From positions 4,229,501 to 4,293,500 of the forward strand of contig OZ014425.1 of the NCBI GenBank assembly GCA_963965975.1: 64,000 nt of DNA, given 5' to 3'. This document shows positions 37,225-49,196 of this stretch, one piece after another (positions within the stretch are counted from its first letter, which is position 1; every line of letters starts with the position of its first letter). The position numbers were made by a program, and so were the translations under genes. A model generated the notes under the pieces. That model saw only the letters and a list, made by a program, of their open reading frames with translations. It searched no databases and was not told the origin of the DNA. The DNA comes from Xestospongia bergquistia (taxonomy: Eukaryota; Porifera; Demospongiae; Haplosclerida; Petrosiidae).

Positions 37225-37560
37225 TTGGGACCCATGCCTGTTCCACATGATCCTGTACATGTACCCATTTTAACTAAATATGAACTTGGTCTTGGAAAGT
37301 GTTACCTACAGTTGGTATTGCCTATAAGCATTTTTAAAGGTGATATATCACAACCACTATCGGATATCAATTTAGATCAAATTGATAGAATTTTCAATTC
37401 TAATGGGGTATATTAAGTGATTCAAAGTATGTACGTTCACAAGTCAAAATTGTGAAACTTTTACTACTGTTGCTGATATGTGACTACTGGTCAGTTGCAA
37501 ACGCTTTGTTGTTCATTATGGTCATAGATTCAATTATTAGACAATCCATAACAAATTATT
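37225..37560 (+). pseudogene. Array upstream block, copy 1 (includes a decayed coding-like relic)
   Basis: A 63-codon open stretch at 37225-37416 reads like an exon (GDISQPLSDINLDQIDRIF). Its last third recurs in stop-ridden form at about 41410-41480, 48482-48530 and 54270-54310, each followed by a second shared block (about 37430-37555 here) with TGTTGCTGATAT and CAATTATTAGACAAT. These blocks always lie upstream of FReD genes. I do not recognise a protein family. It may be a relic exon copied with the array or a repeat with chance openness. Confidence 0.4.
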
Positions 37561-37629
37561 TTTTTGATTTTTCAATTGTCTTTATGCCTTAGACTACACT
37601 TGTTTGGCTTTGTGAGTTACTTAGTATTG

Positions 37630-37755
37630 GGCTGGACTGTCTTTCAAAGGAGACAAATTGATCTGTTGGTTTTTCATTAAAACTGGGTTGACTATGAGAA
37701 AGGTTTTGGTAACCTTAGTAGAAAATTTGACTAAGCTAAAGTAAAGTACATTAAT
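37630..37755 (+). pseudogene. FReD exon 3 fragment (decayed)
   Basis: Translation shows WTVFQRRQ, then a frame break, then YEKGFGNLSRKF followed by stops. This is the beginning of a fibrinogen-related domain with point changes and indels. It lies just upstream of FReD-1. Confidence 0.8.
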
Positions 37756-37894
37756 TCACACCAAATGGATTAAGCACTACATTAAATATTTTATGCCAGA
37801 TTAGTCAACAATTCAATAAAGTAACTGATCACTTTGTAATAATCAATCAAATTTCTACATATATATAGTACAATATAATACATTAACATATAGT

Positions 37895-37976
37895 AAAATA
37901 CTGACATAATGTAATTATAATATTATAGAAATACTCCAATTTTAACAGTTTCCAATCAACCCACATGCTAGTTACA
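37895..37976 (+). promoter_or_regulatory. Conserved 5' flank of FReD genes (putative promoter/leader)
   Basis: The block TAGTAAAATACTGACATAAT, then AATACTCCA and TTTTAACAGTTT, directly before the ATG is repeated upstream of the FReD exon 1 copies at about 40525-40620, 49965-50057 and 50495-50585. Conservation right up to the start codon across array units suggests promoter plus 5' UTR. No TATA consensus is evident. Confidence 0.45.
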
Positions 37977-38967
37977 ATGGCAGCTCTCTTGTTGTTAGTG
38001 TTTTTAACTCCTGATGTTACTAGTATAGGAGAGGGATCCTCTCATTGTATGGCTGAATGTAACTTGGGACAACATGGACCCTCTCTTTATGAACAATACT
38101 GTTGTATATTCAGTAACAAGGGAAAGACAATTTGTTTAACAGAAGATGGTCAAAAAAAGATCATCTTCTGTCCATCTACAAGACCTAGTTCTTGTCCACG
38201 TAAGATAAATATCTATTGTCTATATTTTATTACTATATCTACATCTGTCAGCTCTACTAACAGATTGTAAGGAATGGTTTGAGTCAGGTAATACTACCAG
38301 TGGTATATATATTATTAACCCTGATGGACAGACACCATTTGAGGTAATAAATGATATATGTATTGTATCCTATACTGTCCTCTACTAGGTCTACTGTGAT
38401 ATGGAGACTGATGGTGGTGGATGGACTGTCTTTCAGAGAAGACAAGATGGATCTGTTGACTTTTATCGTAACTGGACTGACTACGAGAAAGGGTTTGGTG
38501 ACCTTAGTGGAGAATTTTGGTTAGGTTTAAGTAAAGTAAACCACCTTACACAAGATGGAACAAACACACTACGAGTGGACCTTGGAGACTTTGAAAACAA
38601 CACAGCTTATGCCCAGTACTCTACATTCAGTATTGGAGACAGTACTACTGAGTACACACTTAATGTAGGAGGATACTCTGGTACTGCTGGAGATGGACTA
38701 ATTAGTGATGCGACTTATGGTGCTGCACATAACCACAGTGGTATGAAGTTTTCTACTAAAGACAATGACAATGATAATTATGGTGGTTCATGTGCCATAG
38801 CCTGGAAAGGAGCCTGGTGGTTTAATCGTTGTATGCAATCTCACCTCAATGCACCTTACCATCCCAATGGAGGACCGGTTAGTAGTTGGAGTGGAGTACT
38901 GTGGTATGACTGGAAAGGTAACAGTTATTCTCTCAATTTTACAGAGATGAAAGTTCGTCGTAATTAA
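37965..38967 (+). CDS. FReD-1: secreted fibrinogen-related (ficolin-like) protein
   Basis: Exons 37965-38199, 38252-38343 and 38389-38967 join in phase (1, then 0) to about 301 residues; a second in-frame ATG at 37977 is equally plausible. The N-terminus is a signal peptide (ALLLLVFLTP). A cysteine module follows with core spacing C-x3-C-x13-CC-x21-C-x7-C, plus one extra Cys here. The third part is a fibrinogen C-terminal domain from [10 protein letters not shown] through [18 protein letters not shown] to the end. [10 protein letters not shown] is the expected calcium site, and SCA..NRC supplies the second conserved cysteine pair. The family binds acetylated sugars and other microbial or self ligands outside the cell. 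Introns are 52 and 45 bp. The last half is almost identical to FReD-5. Confidence 0.92.
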
Positions 38968-39255
38968 CAGTCACTCAATATTATACACTATATATTTAAT
39001 ACAATCAGATAATCATTGCTTTTTGTTTACAAGTTTAACAACTATGTTGTTTTTCAAATGACACCCTTTATTACAAATTGTTTGATATGTCCAACTAACA
39101 ACAGTATATGTCTTTTTATATTATAGTTATTATTGTAATGTTTACTGTGTAATATTGTGAGTACTACATGTGCTGTAATGCATATTTTTTGATCTTTCTC
39201 TAGCAACTGATTTTATATTAGACTATCTTTCAACATAGTACTGAATACTTAAGAT

Positions 39256-39261
39256 AATAAA
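39256..39261 (+). terminator. Polyadenylation signal, FReD-1
   Basis: AATAAA about 290 bp after the stop. The same signal in the same context recurs at 46197-46202 (FReD-4) and 51878-51883 (FReD-5). Confidence 0.6.
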
Positions 39262-39449
39262 CTAAAACACTCAGATGATTTTCACCAGATTTATTTCTGA
39301 GGTGAGGTATTTTGGGATCACAGTGACTATGTTCATGGGTGTGGTTGTAATTAACTTAGCCCTCCAAATCAGGACACTATATCTGGCAGCACATAAATCA
39401 TAAAAATAAACTCTAAATGAACATTACACAATTATTACATTAAGTTATA

Positions 39450-39797
39450 ACATGAATTACATTCAGTATTGGAGACAATACTACTGAGTACACACTTAAT
39501 GTAGGAGGATACTCTGGTACTGCTGGAGATGGACTAACTGATAATCAAGGGTCTAACAACCTTCATAATGGCATGAAGTTTTCTACTAAAGACAATGACA
39601 ACGAAAATAAATTAGATGGTCCATGTGCTGTAATCTTTAAAGGAGCATGGAGGTTTAATTCCTGTCATGAATCTCACCTCAATGCACCTTATCATCATAC
39701 TGGAAATGTTACAAAATGGAGCGGAATAGCATGGTATGAGTGGAAAGGTAGATACTACTCTCTCAAGTTTACAGAGATGAAAGTTCGTCGTAATTAA
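39450..39797 (+). pseudogene. FReD-2: 5'-truncated fibrinogen-domain fragment
   Basis: Sequence from [12 protein letters not shown] to the end of a FReD domain is open, ending TEMKVRRN, with the calcium segment [10 protein letters not shown] and both distal cysteines. Everything upstream is missing: the preceding about 200 bp (39262-39450) match the spacer that normally follows a FReD gene and precedes helicase exon 19. The join lies at a shared TTACAT/TACAT. The stretch retains a distinctive pocket sequence, so decay is recent. It is unlikely to be expressed without exons 1-2. Confidence 0.85.
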
Positions 39798-40080
39798 CAG
39801 TCACTCATTATTATATACACTGTATATTTGATACAATCAGATAATAACTATTGTTCTTTATTTACAAATTTAACAACTATGTTGTTTTTTAATTACATAC
39901 TTTATTACAAATTGTTTGATATGAGATATGTCCAACTAACAACAGTATATGTCTTTTTATATTATAGTTATTATTGTAATGTTTACGTGTCATATTGTGA
40001 GTACTACTATATTACTAATATTATTTTAAATATAAACTTTGTTATGTTGTTAAATATAAAGAACAAGTTATGTAAATAAC

Positions 40081-40120
40081 AATGCAGAGAGAGAGGGAGG
40101 GGAGAGGAGAGGGAGGGGAG
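40081..40120. repeat. GA-rich low-complexity tract
   Basis: GAGAGAGGGAGGGG-type purine run downstream of FReD-2. Confidence 0.8.
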
Positions 40121-40620
40121 ATTACCTGTACTGTACTGTATATTAAGTATTGTACATATGTACCTAACTGGTAGACCTGCTGGTAGTATGATAAGTACAT
40201 GATATGATAAACAATGATATTGTCTACCTATAGTGACTCTAATAGTAACTGCTGTAATAAATGAGTGAAGTTTAATGAGTATATGTTATGAATAATAAAA
40301 TGTTTTAAATAAGAAATAATTTTATTATTAACCATTTGTTTATCTGTCAGTCTATTCATCCATTCTTTAGTACATCTGTTCATCCATTCGTATTTTTATT
40401 AATCCATCAACTTATACATCGTTGAGGATAACCCTGATTGTTAAGTTCATTCATTGAAAATTGTTTATAGGTAATGATCCATCATTTAATATATACTAGT
40501 AAATATCATTATAGTACAACATAATACATTAAAGTATAGTAAAGTATTGACATAATATAACTATAATATGACATAAAGAAATACTCCAGTTTTTAACATT
40601 TAATCCACAAGTTAGTCACA

Positions 40621-41110
40621 ATGGCTGCTCTCTTGTTGTTGTTAGTGTTACTAACTCATGATATTACTAGTGTAGGACAGGGATCCTCTCACTGTATGGC
40701 AATTTTAATCTAATAGACTACATGATAAAACAAATAAGCTAGTAAGTCATGTCCAGCAATGTGGTATGAGTAATTAAATTCATTAGTTGAGTTCACTTAA
40801 TATGTGATAAAGGCTGATTATAACAGGGCACAACATAGACCCTCTCTTTATGAACAATACCACTGTATGTCCAGTAATAGTCAATACAGATTGTACCCCA
40901 ACTGTCCTCTACAGGTATACTGTGATATATAGAAAGTGATGGTGGTGGATGGACTCTCTTTCAAAGGAGACAAGATGGATCTGTGATTTTTATCATAACT
41001 AGGTTGACAATGAGGAAGTTTTAATAACCTTCCTAGAGAATTTTGACTAGGCTTGAGTAAAGTACATCAATTTACACCAGATGGATTAAAGGCTACATTA
41101 AACATTTTAC
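40621..41110 (+). pseudogene. Decayed FReD gene
   Basis: A clear exon 1 start (ATGGCTGCTCTCTTG, signal peptide, GSSHCMA) breaks off after about 80 bp. The rest of exon 1 reappears near 40828-40880, and exon 3 begins near 40915 with GGTGGTGGATGGACTCTC but has stops and frameshifts throughout. Exon 2 is lost. Confidence 0.85.
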
Positions 41111-41394
41111 ACCAGCCTATTCAACAATTCAATAAGGTAACTGATTAGTTTGTAATGATCTATCAAATTAATAATTACAATATAATACATTAACATATAG
41201 TAAAGTACTGACATAATGTAACTACTAACTATATACAAATATATATTTCTATATACAAAGTATATATATAGACTTTATATACTAGTAAGTACATGTGTAT
41301 ATAGGTATATATTACTCATTTCTATACTACTACATCAATCACTAACATTATTAAATAAAATATAAGCAGCTTTGAACAAAATAGTTAAGTGTTA

Positions 41395-42235
41395 CTTATA
41401 AACCTTTTCAAGGTGATATATCATAACCACAATAAGATATTAATTGGGATCATATTGAAATAATTTTTAATTCAAATGGATATATAAAGTGATTTTGATC
41501 TAATAGACTACATGAGTTGTCCTAATATCTAACATTGAAGAATTGACAGAAGCTACATATATTCCTGATAAGAAAGAAACACCTTATAGAAAAACAAAGA
41601 AGCTGGTCAGTCATGTCCAGCATTTTTAGATTTTGTGATACGAGTGTGACGGTCAGGGTTAATAAAAGAGTATTATAAGTTATAATAGAGAGGATAAACC
41701 AAGCTAATAATAATAATGAATAATTAATATATATATATATACATATAATATAATTAATAATTAATAATCTGATTGATCAATTCCGAAATGATCCATACAT
41801 GTGTGATTTGATTGGCCAATTCATAAGTGATCCTCTCGTTTGATCCAATAGCTCATGCTCAACTTCTTTCTAAATTGTTACAACGAGTAATTAAATTAAT
41901 TGGTTGCAATGTGTGATTACAATCAATAGTTCAGTCATTATTTAGATAATTGATTTAGTAAAAATACTACCAAGTGTTAAGACTTTCTGTTCATTCCTAG
42001 ACAAGATAGTTACTGCTCTTTTCTATCACATTTTAATGAAATATCTGGATTATTGGTTCCCATATATATACAGTGCTATTACCTACCTAGTATAGGACAA
42101 AGTTTATAAATTCACCATAAGTCAAAACAGTGAAATATTTACTACAGTGTTGCTGATCAATTGTAAATGCTTTGTTGTTCATTGTGGTCATGGCTTCAAT
42201 TATTAGACAATACACTACAAAATTTACTTAAACAA
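41395..42235 (+). pseudogene. Array upstream block, copy 2
   Basis: Degraded copy of the block described at 37225-37560, extended by a CCTTATAGAAAAACAAA segment (about 41580-41640) and by the TGCTATTACCT segment (about 41985-42225). Equivalent copies lie at about 48470-49010 and 54255-54690. It has multiple stops in every frame. Confidence 0.5.
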
Positions 42236-42527
42236 ATTATCTTTCCCTTGTTACTGGATATACAGCAGTATTATTGATTTTTCAATTGGATTTATGTATT
42301 GAACCTACACTTGTTTTGGTTTTGTGGATTACCCAGTATAACAGTGGACAATTTGAGAAACCAGTGCAGTTCACTACCACATGCCAAATTCTGTAGTGTA
42401 GACAATAGTAAAAATTTACTATCCTATTACAATACAATTAAGTATGATGTTACTACAATTACTCAGAATAAAGCTACATTCCTTGCACAGCAGAGCATTT
42501 AGTTTGCAATTCTTGTAGATAGTTACA

Positions 42528-43505
42528 ATGGCAGTTCTCTTGTTGTTAGTGTTACTAACTCCTGATATTACTAGTGTAGGACAGGGATTCTCTCAAAGTA
42601 TAGCTGACTGTAACATAGTACAACATGGACACTCTCTTTATAAACAATACTGCTGTATATCCAGTAACAAGGGAAAGATAATTTGTTTAACTGAAAATGG
42701 TCGAAAAAAGATCATCTTATGTCCATCTACAAGACCTAGTTCTTGTCCACGTAAGATAAGTATCTATTGCCTATATTTATTACTATATCTACATCTATCA
42801 GCTCTGGTAATTCTAACAGATTGTAAGAAATGGTTTGAGTCAGGTAATACTACTAGTGGTATATATATTATTAACCCTGATGGACAGACACCATTTGAGG
42901 TAATAAATGATATATGTATTGTATCCTATACTGTCCTCTACTAGGTCTACTGTGATATGGAGACTGATGGTGGTGGATGGACTGTCTTTCAGAGAAGACA
43001 GGATGGATCTGTTGACTTTTATCGTAACTGGATTGACTATGAGGAAGGGTTTGGTGACCTTAGTGGAGAATTTTGGCTAGGCTTGAGTAAATTACATCGT
43101 CTTACATCAGATGGAACAAACAGTCTACGAGTGGATCTTGGAGACTTTGAAAGTAACACAGCTTATGCCCAGTACTCTACATTCAGTATTGGAGACAGTA
43201 CTACTGAGTACACACTTAATGTAGGAGGATATTCTGGTACTGCTGGAGATGGACTTAATGAAGACAATCACAATCGTATAAAGTTCTCTACTAAAGATAA
43301 TGACAATGATAACTGGATTTATGGGTCAGATGCTGCATATTATTATGGAGCTTGGTGGTATAACTATTGGGCACATTCCAACCTCAATGGACGCTACTAC
43401 CTTAAAGGACAATCCGTTAGTTACGATGGTAGAATAATGTGGTTACAGTGGAAAGGATACGGCTACTCCCTCAAGTTTACAGAGATGAAACTTCGTCACA
43501 ACTAA
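42528..43505 (+). CDS. FReD-3: divergent fibrinogen-related protein lacking the distal cysteine pair
   Basis: Exons 42528-42750, 42802-42899 and 42945-43505 join in phase to about 293 residues: signal peptide, cysteine module, fibrinogen domain. It is the most diverged intact member. The first Cys of the N-terminal module is replaced (SQSIADC). In the fibrinogen domain both distal cysteines are gone: the usual CA before the calcium-site neighbour is DA, and NRC is NYW. The ligand-pocket region is extensively rewritten (AYYYGAWWYNYWAHSNLN), while the calcium segment [10 protein letters not shown] is kept. The paired loss and intact frame suggest a functional variant rather than decay. Its 3' flank differs from the other units. 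Upstream lies an open segment (42299-42502) of unknown meaning. Confidence 0.88.
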
Positions 43506-44399
43506 CATGTATCAAGTTCCTTGATTGCAATTTATAAACCAGAACATTAATAATTATACTTTATGCTAAGTAGATTTTGAACGATTGATATGTTCATTTC
43601 ACTTGTACTACTTTTGTTGATTAGAATTACATGGTATTCTTGTTGTCATTTTAAATTCAAGCCACTGTTTGATAACCTGATGGAGACAGTGCATTTCAAA
43701 AGTAGCGTTATTTACAATGACATATCTCTTTAGAGGTCTCTTTGATTGGTGTTGGTGAGTGGATTGTCTTTCAAAGACAACTCCCATATAAATTGAAGGT
43801 TGATGTTCACTAATGATAACTATTATGTCATCTACATTTTATACTCATGATATCAATAATGAGGACAAACTTTGAGAGAAGGACTATAACACTTTTAACA
43901 GCAACCATTATAATATAAATTCAATTATTAATTATTGATAATTTACTTACAAATTTTAACAACTATATTGTTTTTTAACTAGATAATTTATTACAAATTG
44001 TTTGTTATGAGATATGTCCAACATTTACAGAGATGAAATTTTGTCGTAATTAACAGTCACTCATTATTTTATACACCATATATTTGATATAATCAGATAA
44101 TAATTATTACTTTTTATTTACAATTTTAACAACTATGCTGTTTTTTAATTACATACTTTATAAAATATGTGTCCAACTAATAACATTATGTGTCTTCTAT
44201 GTTATAGTTATTATTGTAATGTTTACTGAGTTACCTTTATGTGTACTAGACCCTCTTTTTATGAACAATATTGCTGTAAATTCAGTAACAAGGGAAAAAG
44301 ATTTTATAGTTATATTAATACAATAATTATTTTAATTTCATTCCATTGTAATTATGCACACTAGTCCCAAGTTGTATAAGTGATAATTTCATCTCCAAT

Positions 44400-44495
44400 A
44401 ATATAAGAGTACTCTCCTACATTAAGTGTGTACTCTATAGATTACTAGTAACAATAATATAAGAGTACTCTCCTACATTAAGTATATACTCAATA
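44400..44495 (-). pseudogene. Two inverted FReD exon 3 scraps in tandem
   Basis: Two copies of about 35 bp (near 44403-44438 and 44456-44490) read, on the minus strand, GAGTACACACTTAATGTAGG, the conserved [14 protein letters not shown] part of FReD exon 3. All other FReD sequence in the array is on the plus strand. Confidence 0.75.
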
Positions 44496-44559
44496 GTTAA
44501 TTAGTATCAATCATTATAACTAATATTAATAATTGAATACTATTAATATTCAAGAGTAC

Positions 44560-44735
44560 CATTACTATCTATTAAGTAGCTATTAAGTATAAAGATATAT
44601 GACCAGTTTATCTAGTGAGTGACCAACTATAACATGCTATCTAGTGAGTGAGCAACTATAACATTAAGTAGCTATTAAGTATAAAGATATATGGCCCGTT
44701 TATCTAGTGAATGAGCAACTATAACATGCTAATAT
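44560..44735. repeat. Local direct duplication, about 100 bp
   Basis: The segment AAGTAGCTATTAAGTATAAA, then GATATATG and TTTATCTAGTGA, then GCAACTATAACATGCTA occurs twice, with an internal partial third copy. Confidence 0.8.
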
Positions 44736-44871
44736 TATACATTATAATACATTAGAGTACATCATATTATATTGTCATAATGTCGTTACAATGATGTGGT
44801 ATACAAAAATCCTAAGTATTCATACATCTATTACAACACAGCATATATATTTCTTACAGAGGGTAGTTAAA

Positions 44872-45852
44872 ATGGCAGCTATTTTCTTTTTGTTAGTGTT
44901 ACTAACTTCTGGTATAGGGCAGGCATTCTCTCACTGTATGGCTGACTGTAACATAGGACAACATGGACCCTCTCTTTATGAACAATACTGCTGTATATTC
45001 AGTAACAAGGGAAAGAGATTTCATTTGAAAGATAATGACCTCACTAGGTTTATCCTCTGTCCATCTACAAGACCTACTTCTTGTCCATGTAAGATAAGTA
45101 TCTATTATCTATATTTTATTACTATATCTACATCTGTCAGCTCTGGTAATTCTAACAGATTGTAAGGAATGGTTTGAGTCAGGTAATACTACCAGTGGTA
45201 TATATATTATTAACCCTGATGGACAGACACCATTTGAGGTAATGATATATGTATTGTATCCTATACTGTCCTCTACTAGGTCTACTGTGATATGGAGACT
45301 GATGGTGGTGGATGGACTGTCTTTCAAAGGAGACAAGATGGATCTGTTGACTTTTATCGTAGCTGGACTGACTATGAGGAAGGGTTTGGTGACCTTACTG
45401 GAGAATTTTGGTTAGGCTTGAGTAAAGTAAATCGTCTTACATCAAATGGAACAAACATTCTACAAGTGGATCTTGGAGACTTTGAAAATAACACAGCTTA
45501 TGCCCAGTACTCTACATTCAGTATTGGAGACAATACTACTGAGTACACACTTAATGTAGGAGGATACTCTGGTACTGCTGGAGATGCATTGAATGGAGTT
45601 GGTGTACATTACCTCAATGGTATGAAATTCTCTACTAAAGATAATGACAATGATAATGATGAAGGCAATGATTATTGTGCCATTCATTATAAAGGAGCCT
45701 GGTGGTTTAATCGTTGTATGCAATCTCATCTCAATGCACCTTATCATCCCAATGGAGGACCAGTTAATAGTTGGACTGGAATATTGTGGTATAACTGGAA
45801 AGGTAAATACTACTCTCTCAAGTTTACAGAGATGAAAGTTCGTCGTAATTAA
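44872..45852 (+). CDS. FReD-4: secreted fibrinogen-related (ficolin-like) protein
   Basis: Exons 44872-45088, 45141-45238 and 45280-45852 join in phase to about 295 residues. The signal peptide (AAIFFLLVLL) leads to the six-cysteine module, whose middle differs from its paralogues (KRFHLKDNDLTRFILC) but keeps all six positions. The fibrinogen domain has [12 protein letters not shown], the calcium segment [14 protein letters not shown] and both distal cysteines (YCA and NRC). The frame is open upstream to 44791, but homology with other units and the signal peptide favour the 44872 start. It is followed, convergently, by the frameshifted copy of the helicase terminal exons. Confidence 0.9.
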
Positions 45853-46356
45853 CAGTCACTCAATATTATACACTATATATTTGATACAATCAGATAATAA
45901 TTATTGCTTTATATTTACAAGTTTAACAACTATATTGTTTTTTTTAAATTACACCCTTTATTACAAATTGTTTGATATGTCCAACTAACAACAGTATATG
46001 TCTTTTTATATTATAGTTATTATTGTAATGTTTACTGTGTAATATTGTGAGTACTACTATACTATTAATATTACCTTCAACACACACACAGAGAGAAAGG
46101 AAGATTGCATGTGCTGTAATGCATATTTTTTGATCTTTCTCTAGCAACTGATTTTATATTAGACTATCTTTCAACATAGTACTGAATACTTAAGATAATA
46201 AACTAAAACACTCATGGGTGTGGTTGTGATTAAGTATATTAGCTTAACATTCCAAATCAGGACATTATATCTGGCAGCACATAAATCATAAAAATAAACT
46301 CTAAATGGACATTACACAATTATTACATTAAGTTATAACATGAATTACATGAGATG

Positions 46357-48343
46357 TCATGATGAGGATGAATATGGTGTCAAATATGATATTGCCTGTG
46401 CATTGTCTGGAGTTGACATACCAAATGAGCCAGTCGGAGTACTTGACTGACTAGACATTTGAGTAGATGTGGAAGGTGGCCGATGACTTATAGGTGGCAC
46501 AATAGCTGCCCTACGAGGAGAGGAAAGAGATACTCCACTTGTATACTGTTGTAAACTATTGACAAATGCATACAATGGAGCAGAGATGGAAGAACCCATG
46601 GAAATTTGGCCTACATTGTTGCTACACGGTGTCATGACAGTTTGACTAGAACAATTATAAAGTGGAAAACTAGTTTGACTGGTTTGAAGAACTGGTTTTA
46701 CAGGTAACTGAGGAATTGTTGTGTTTGGTTTGTGGATACTAGGAGATATAGTGGGTGCAGCAGTCACTACAGTAGAATGAGAAAAAGGTTCTGCACAAGA
46801 GCTTGACAAACTAGATATGTTAGTAGCTGCAGTTAAAGTTGGGTTTACTTGACTTTGCAGTTGCAGCTGTGACATAGCTGGAGATTTTAGCATGCTTGGA
46901 CTTTGAGTTATTGTTCCTGGTGGGTCTTGTAGTTGTTTACATAATTGTCGTTGAAACTGGACAAAACCAGCTAAAGCCTGAGCTACTGCAGCTTCAGAAG
47001 GGGTGTGGCCTTGCTGAGAGGCATCAGAGGTAGGTTTGATCAAAGAGGCAACACCAGGTAACATTGGAGGGGGAGCCATGGTTTGAGTTGAGATTGGATG
47101 TGGAGTAGTAAGTTGGGTAGATAGTGTTGAATATGATGAACTAGTTGTATTTACTTGAGTCTGAGGATTATTAGAAATTGGTTTAGAACTATTTCATCTC
47201 CATATTGTATGTTTAAATTCCTTCCTGTGATATTACTAGACAATTTGTCATTAGTGTTAAACTATGAGGCTGGTTCTGAGATTGCGGAACAGAATTATTT
47301 GATTCTGAGTCTGAGTCTGAATCCAAACATATCACTTCCATTTCATTGCTTTGTTTTTCAGTAGAATTGGGAATGCTAACATGAGAAGGTCGTGCTAAAT
47401 TTAAGTGAATATTAGATTGTCCCAGCAATATGTTTTGAAATCCTTGATGAGTGAGTCTAACAGTTGGATGTAATACAGGTTGAGAATGAGGAGAATAGAC
47501 ATGAGAGGTGGACACAATGGGAGGTCCCTTTCTCATTGTGATCAGCTCCTGTTGGAAGTTTTTCATTGCGACATATTTCTCAACTTCAGTTAGTTTCTCA
47601 TCTTCACTGCCAATTAGCAAAGACTCATGTTTGAATGGTAACTATGGTAATAGCAATATTGTATAATATTATGCAAAAGTGACCTATTATTTACTTACTG
47701 TTTTATGGTAACTATGGAAACAGTAATGTAATACATATGTGGATATGTGTACAATAATTACATGTCATATTTCACTGTAACATACATTGGTCCAATCTGT
47801 ATACATGTAATTCAATTGATGTACCATTATGTTATTGATATATAGAAGGGTTGGGTATAAGTAACATGGGAAAACTATGGAGTCAAATACATTACTGACA
47901 TAATGCAGCAAGTAAAATAGACATGTCCTACATATGATCAACTGTAGTAGATTAGATTTGTATAAAAAATACGAGGCATGTTTGCCACTAAGTAAACACT
48001 GCCAACTTATTACATTCATAGATCATATTCTTATCATACAAGGTTGTCTGTACAAGATATAATTATTGATAGATATAATATTACCTTAGTTAGCCATGTA
48101 CCATACTTCCTTAATATTTGCATCATAACTGGATCAAATAAGTACTTATTAGCATGACTAGATAAGTATGTGGGAGGAGCTTGGTTGCCCTGGAAATATA
48201 GAAACTATCACTTGCTGGTGTTTTCCATGTATTAAAACAAAAACAAATTGAGATATGTGTGCCACATACCATTGGAGATAACAGACTAAGAATGTCATTA
48301 GCAGTGAAATGTCTCTCTGGATTAAGTTCATCTACTACACAAT
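46357..48343 (-). pseudogene. Frameshifted duplicate of the helicase terminal exons (E17', E18', E19')
   Basis: Three exons equivalent to those at 54130-52091 are present: 48343-48270, 48189-48085 and 47641 to 46357. The first two keep length (74 and 105 nt), phase and splice sites. In the long last exon, deletions of 7 and 4 bp (near 47245 and 47190, relative to the intact copy) break the frame, so reading ends at 47213 after a short changed tail. A further frame (47079-46357) is the out-of-phase remainder. The downstream AATAAA present in the intact unit is also deleted here. If spliced from E16 it would encode a protein lacking about 290 C-terminal residues. Confidence 0.88.
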
Positions 48344-48469
48344 CTATATAGAAAGTGTATAGACTTTATATACAATCACATGTATATATGGAAGTATATT
48401 ACTCATTTCTATATAATCACTAACATTATTAGATAAAATACTAACAGCTTAGAACAATATAGTGTTATC

Positions 48470-49075
48470 TATAAACATTTTCCAGGTGATATATTCACAA
48501 ACACAATCAGAAATCAAATGGATTCTAATATAACAAACTACATCAGTTGCCCGAATATTTAAGATTGAAGAGTTAGTAGAAGCTTCATATATTTATGCAA
48601 AGAAATAAACACCTTATAGAAAAACAAACAAGTTAGTCAGTCATGTCCAGAATTTTAGACTTTGTGATATGAGTAATTAAATTCATTGATTGCAATGTAC
48701 AAATGCAGTAAATATGTGATAAAGTCTATATAATTCAGTCATTATTTAGATAATTGATTTAAAAAGAAATATTACCAAGTGTTAAGACTTTTTGTTTGGT
48801 TCTGGAGAAGATATTTACTGTTCTTTTCTCTTATTGGTCCCCATACATAGACAGTGCTATTACCTGTCTAATACAGGGCAGAGAATGCATGCTCAAAACT
48901 GTGAAACAATTACTACAGTGTTGGTGATATATGAATACTGGTCAGTTGTAAATGCTCTGTTGTTCCTTGTGGTGATATCTTCAATTATTGGACAATACAC
49001 TACTAAAATTACTTTTTAATTTTTATTTGGCTTTATGTATTGAACAACACTTGTTTTGGTTTTGTAGATTACCCA
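48470..49075 (+). pseudogene. Array upstream block, copy 3
   Basis: Best preserved copy of the block found upstream of the FReD units. A 75-codon open frame at 48792-49019 runs through it, ending in a hydrophobic stretch ([17 protein letters not shown]). Homologous stretches elsewhere in the array carry stops, so coding status is doubtful. Confidence 0.4.
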
Positions 49076-49196
49076 GTATACTCTAACATATTGTATGATG
49101 AAACTATAGCAACTAAGACTTGACACAATGTTTTTATAAGCTTACTGTTATAATCTAAATGTCTCTAGTACAACACAGAATTGGAAACTAGTTACA

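Larger units (their letters stand above)
43506..44790. other. Spacer with FReD relics
   Basis: Contains scraps of the array. A WIVFQR-encoding exon 3 scrap lies near 43740-43785. The end of exon 3 with 3' flank lies at about 44025-44230 (TTTACAGAGATGAAATTTTGTCGTAATTAAC-like, with one changed codon). An exon 1 scrap lies at about 44248-44305. Two inverted scraps are listed separately. No gene is supported. Confidence 0.7.

Noticed and set aside
38252..38263. Alternative exon 2 acceptor at CTAACAG of FReD-1
   Set aside because: It also keeps phase but removes the TD before the first fibrinogen-domain Cys. The upstream TGTCAG acceptor preserves TDCKEWF in every paralogue.
45460..45747. Antisense frame across FReD-4 exon 3
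   Set aside because: Shadow of the fibrinogen-domain coding frame; the same applies to 45644-45835 and 55947-56138 on the plus strand.
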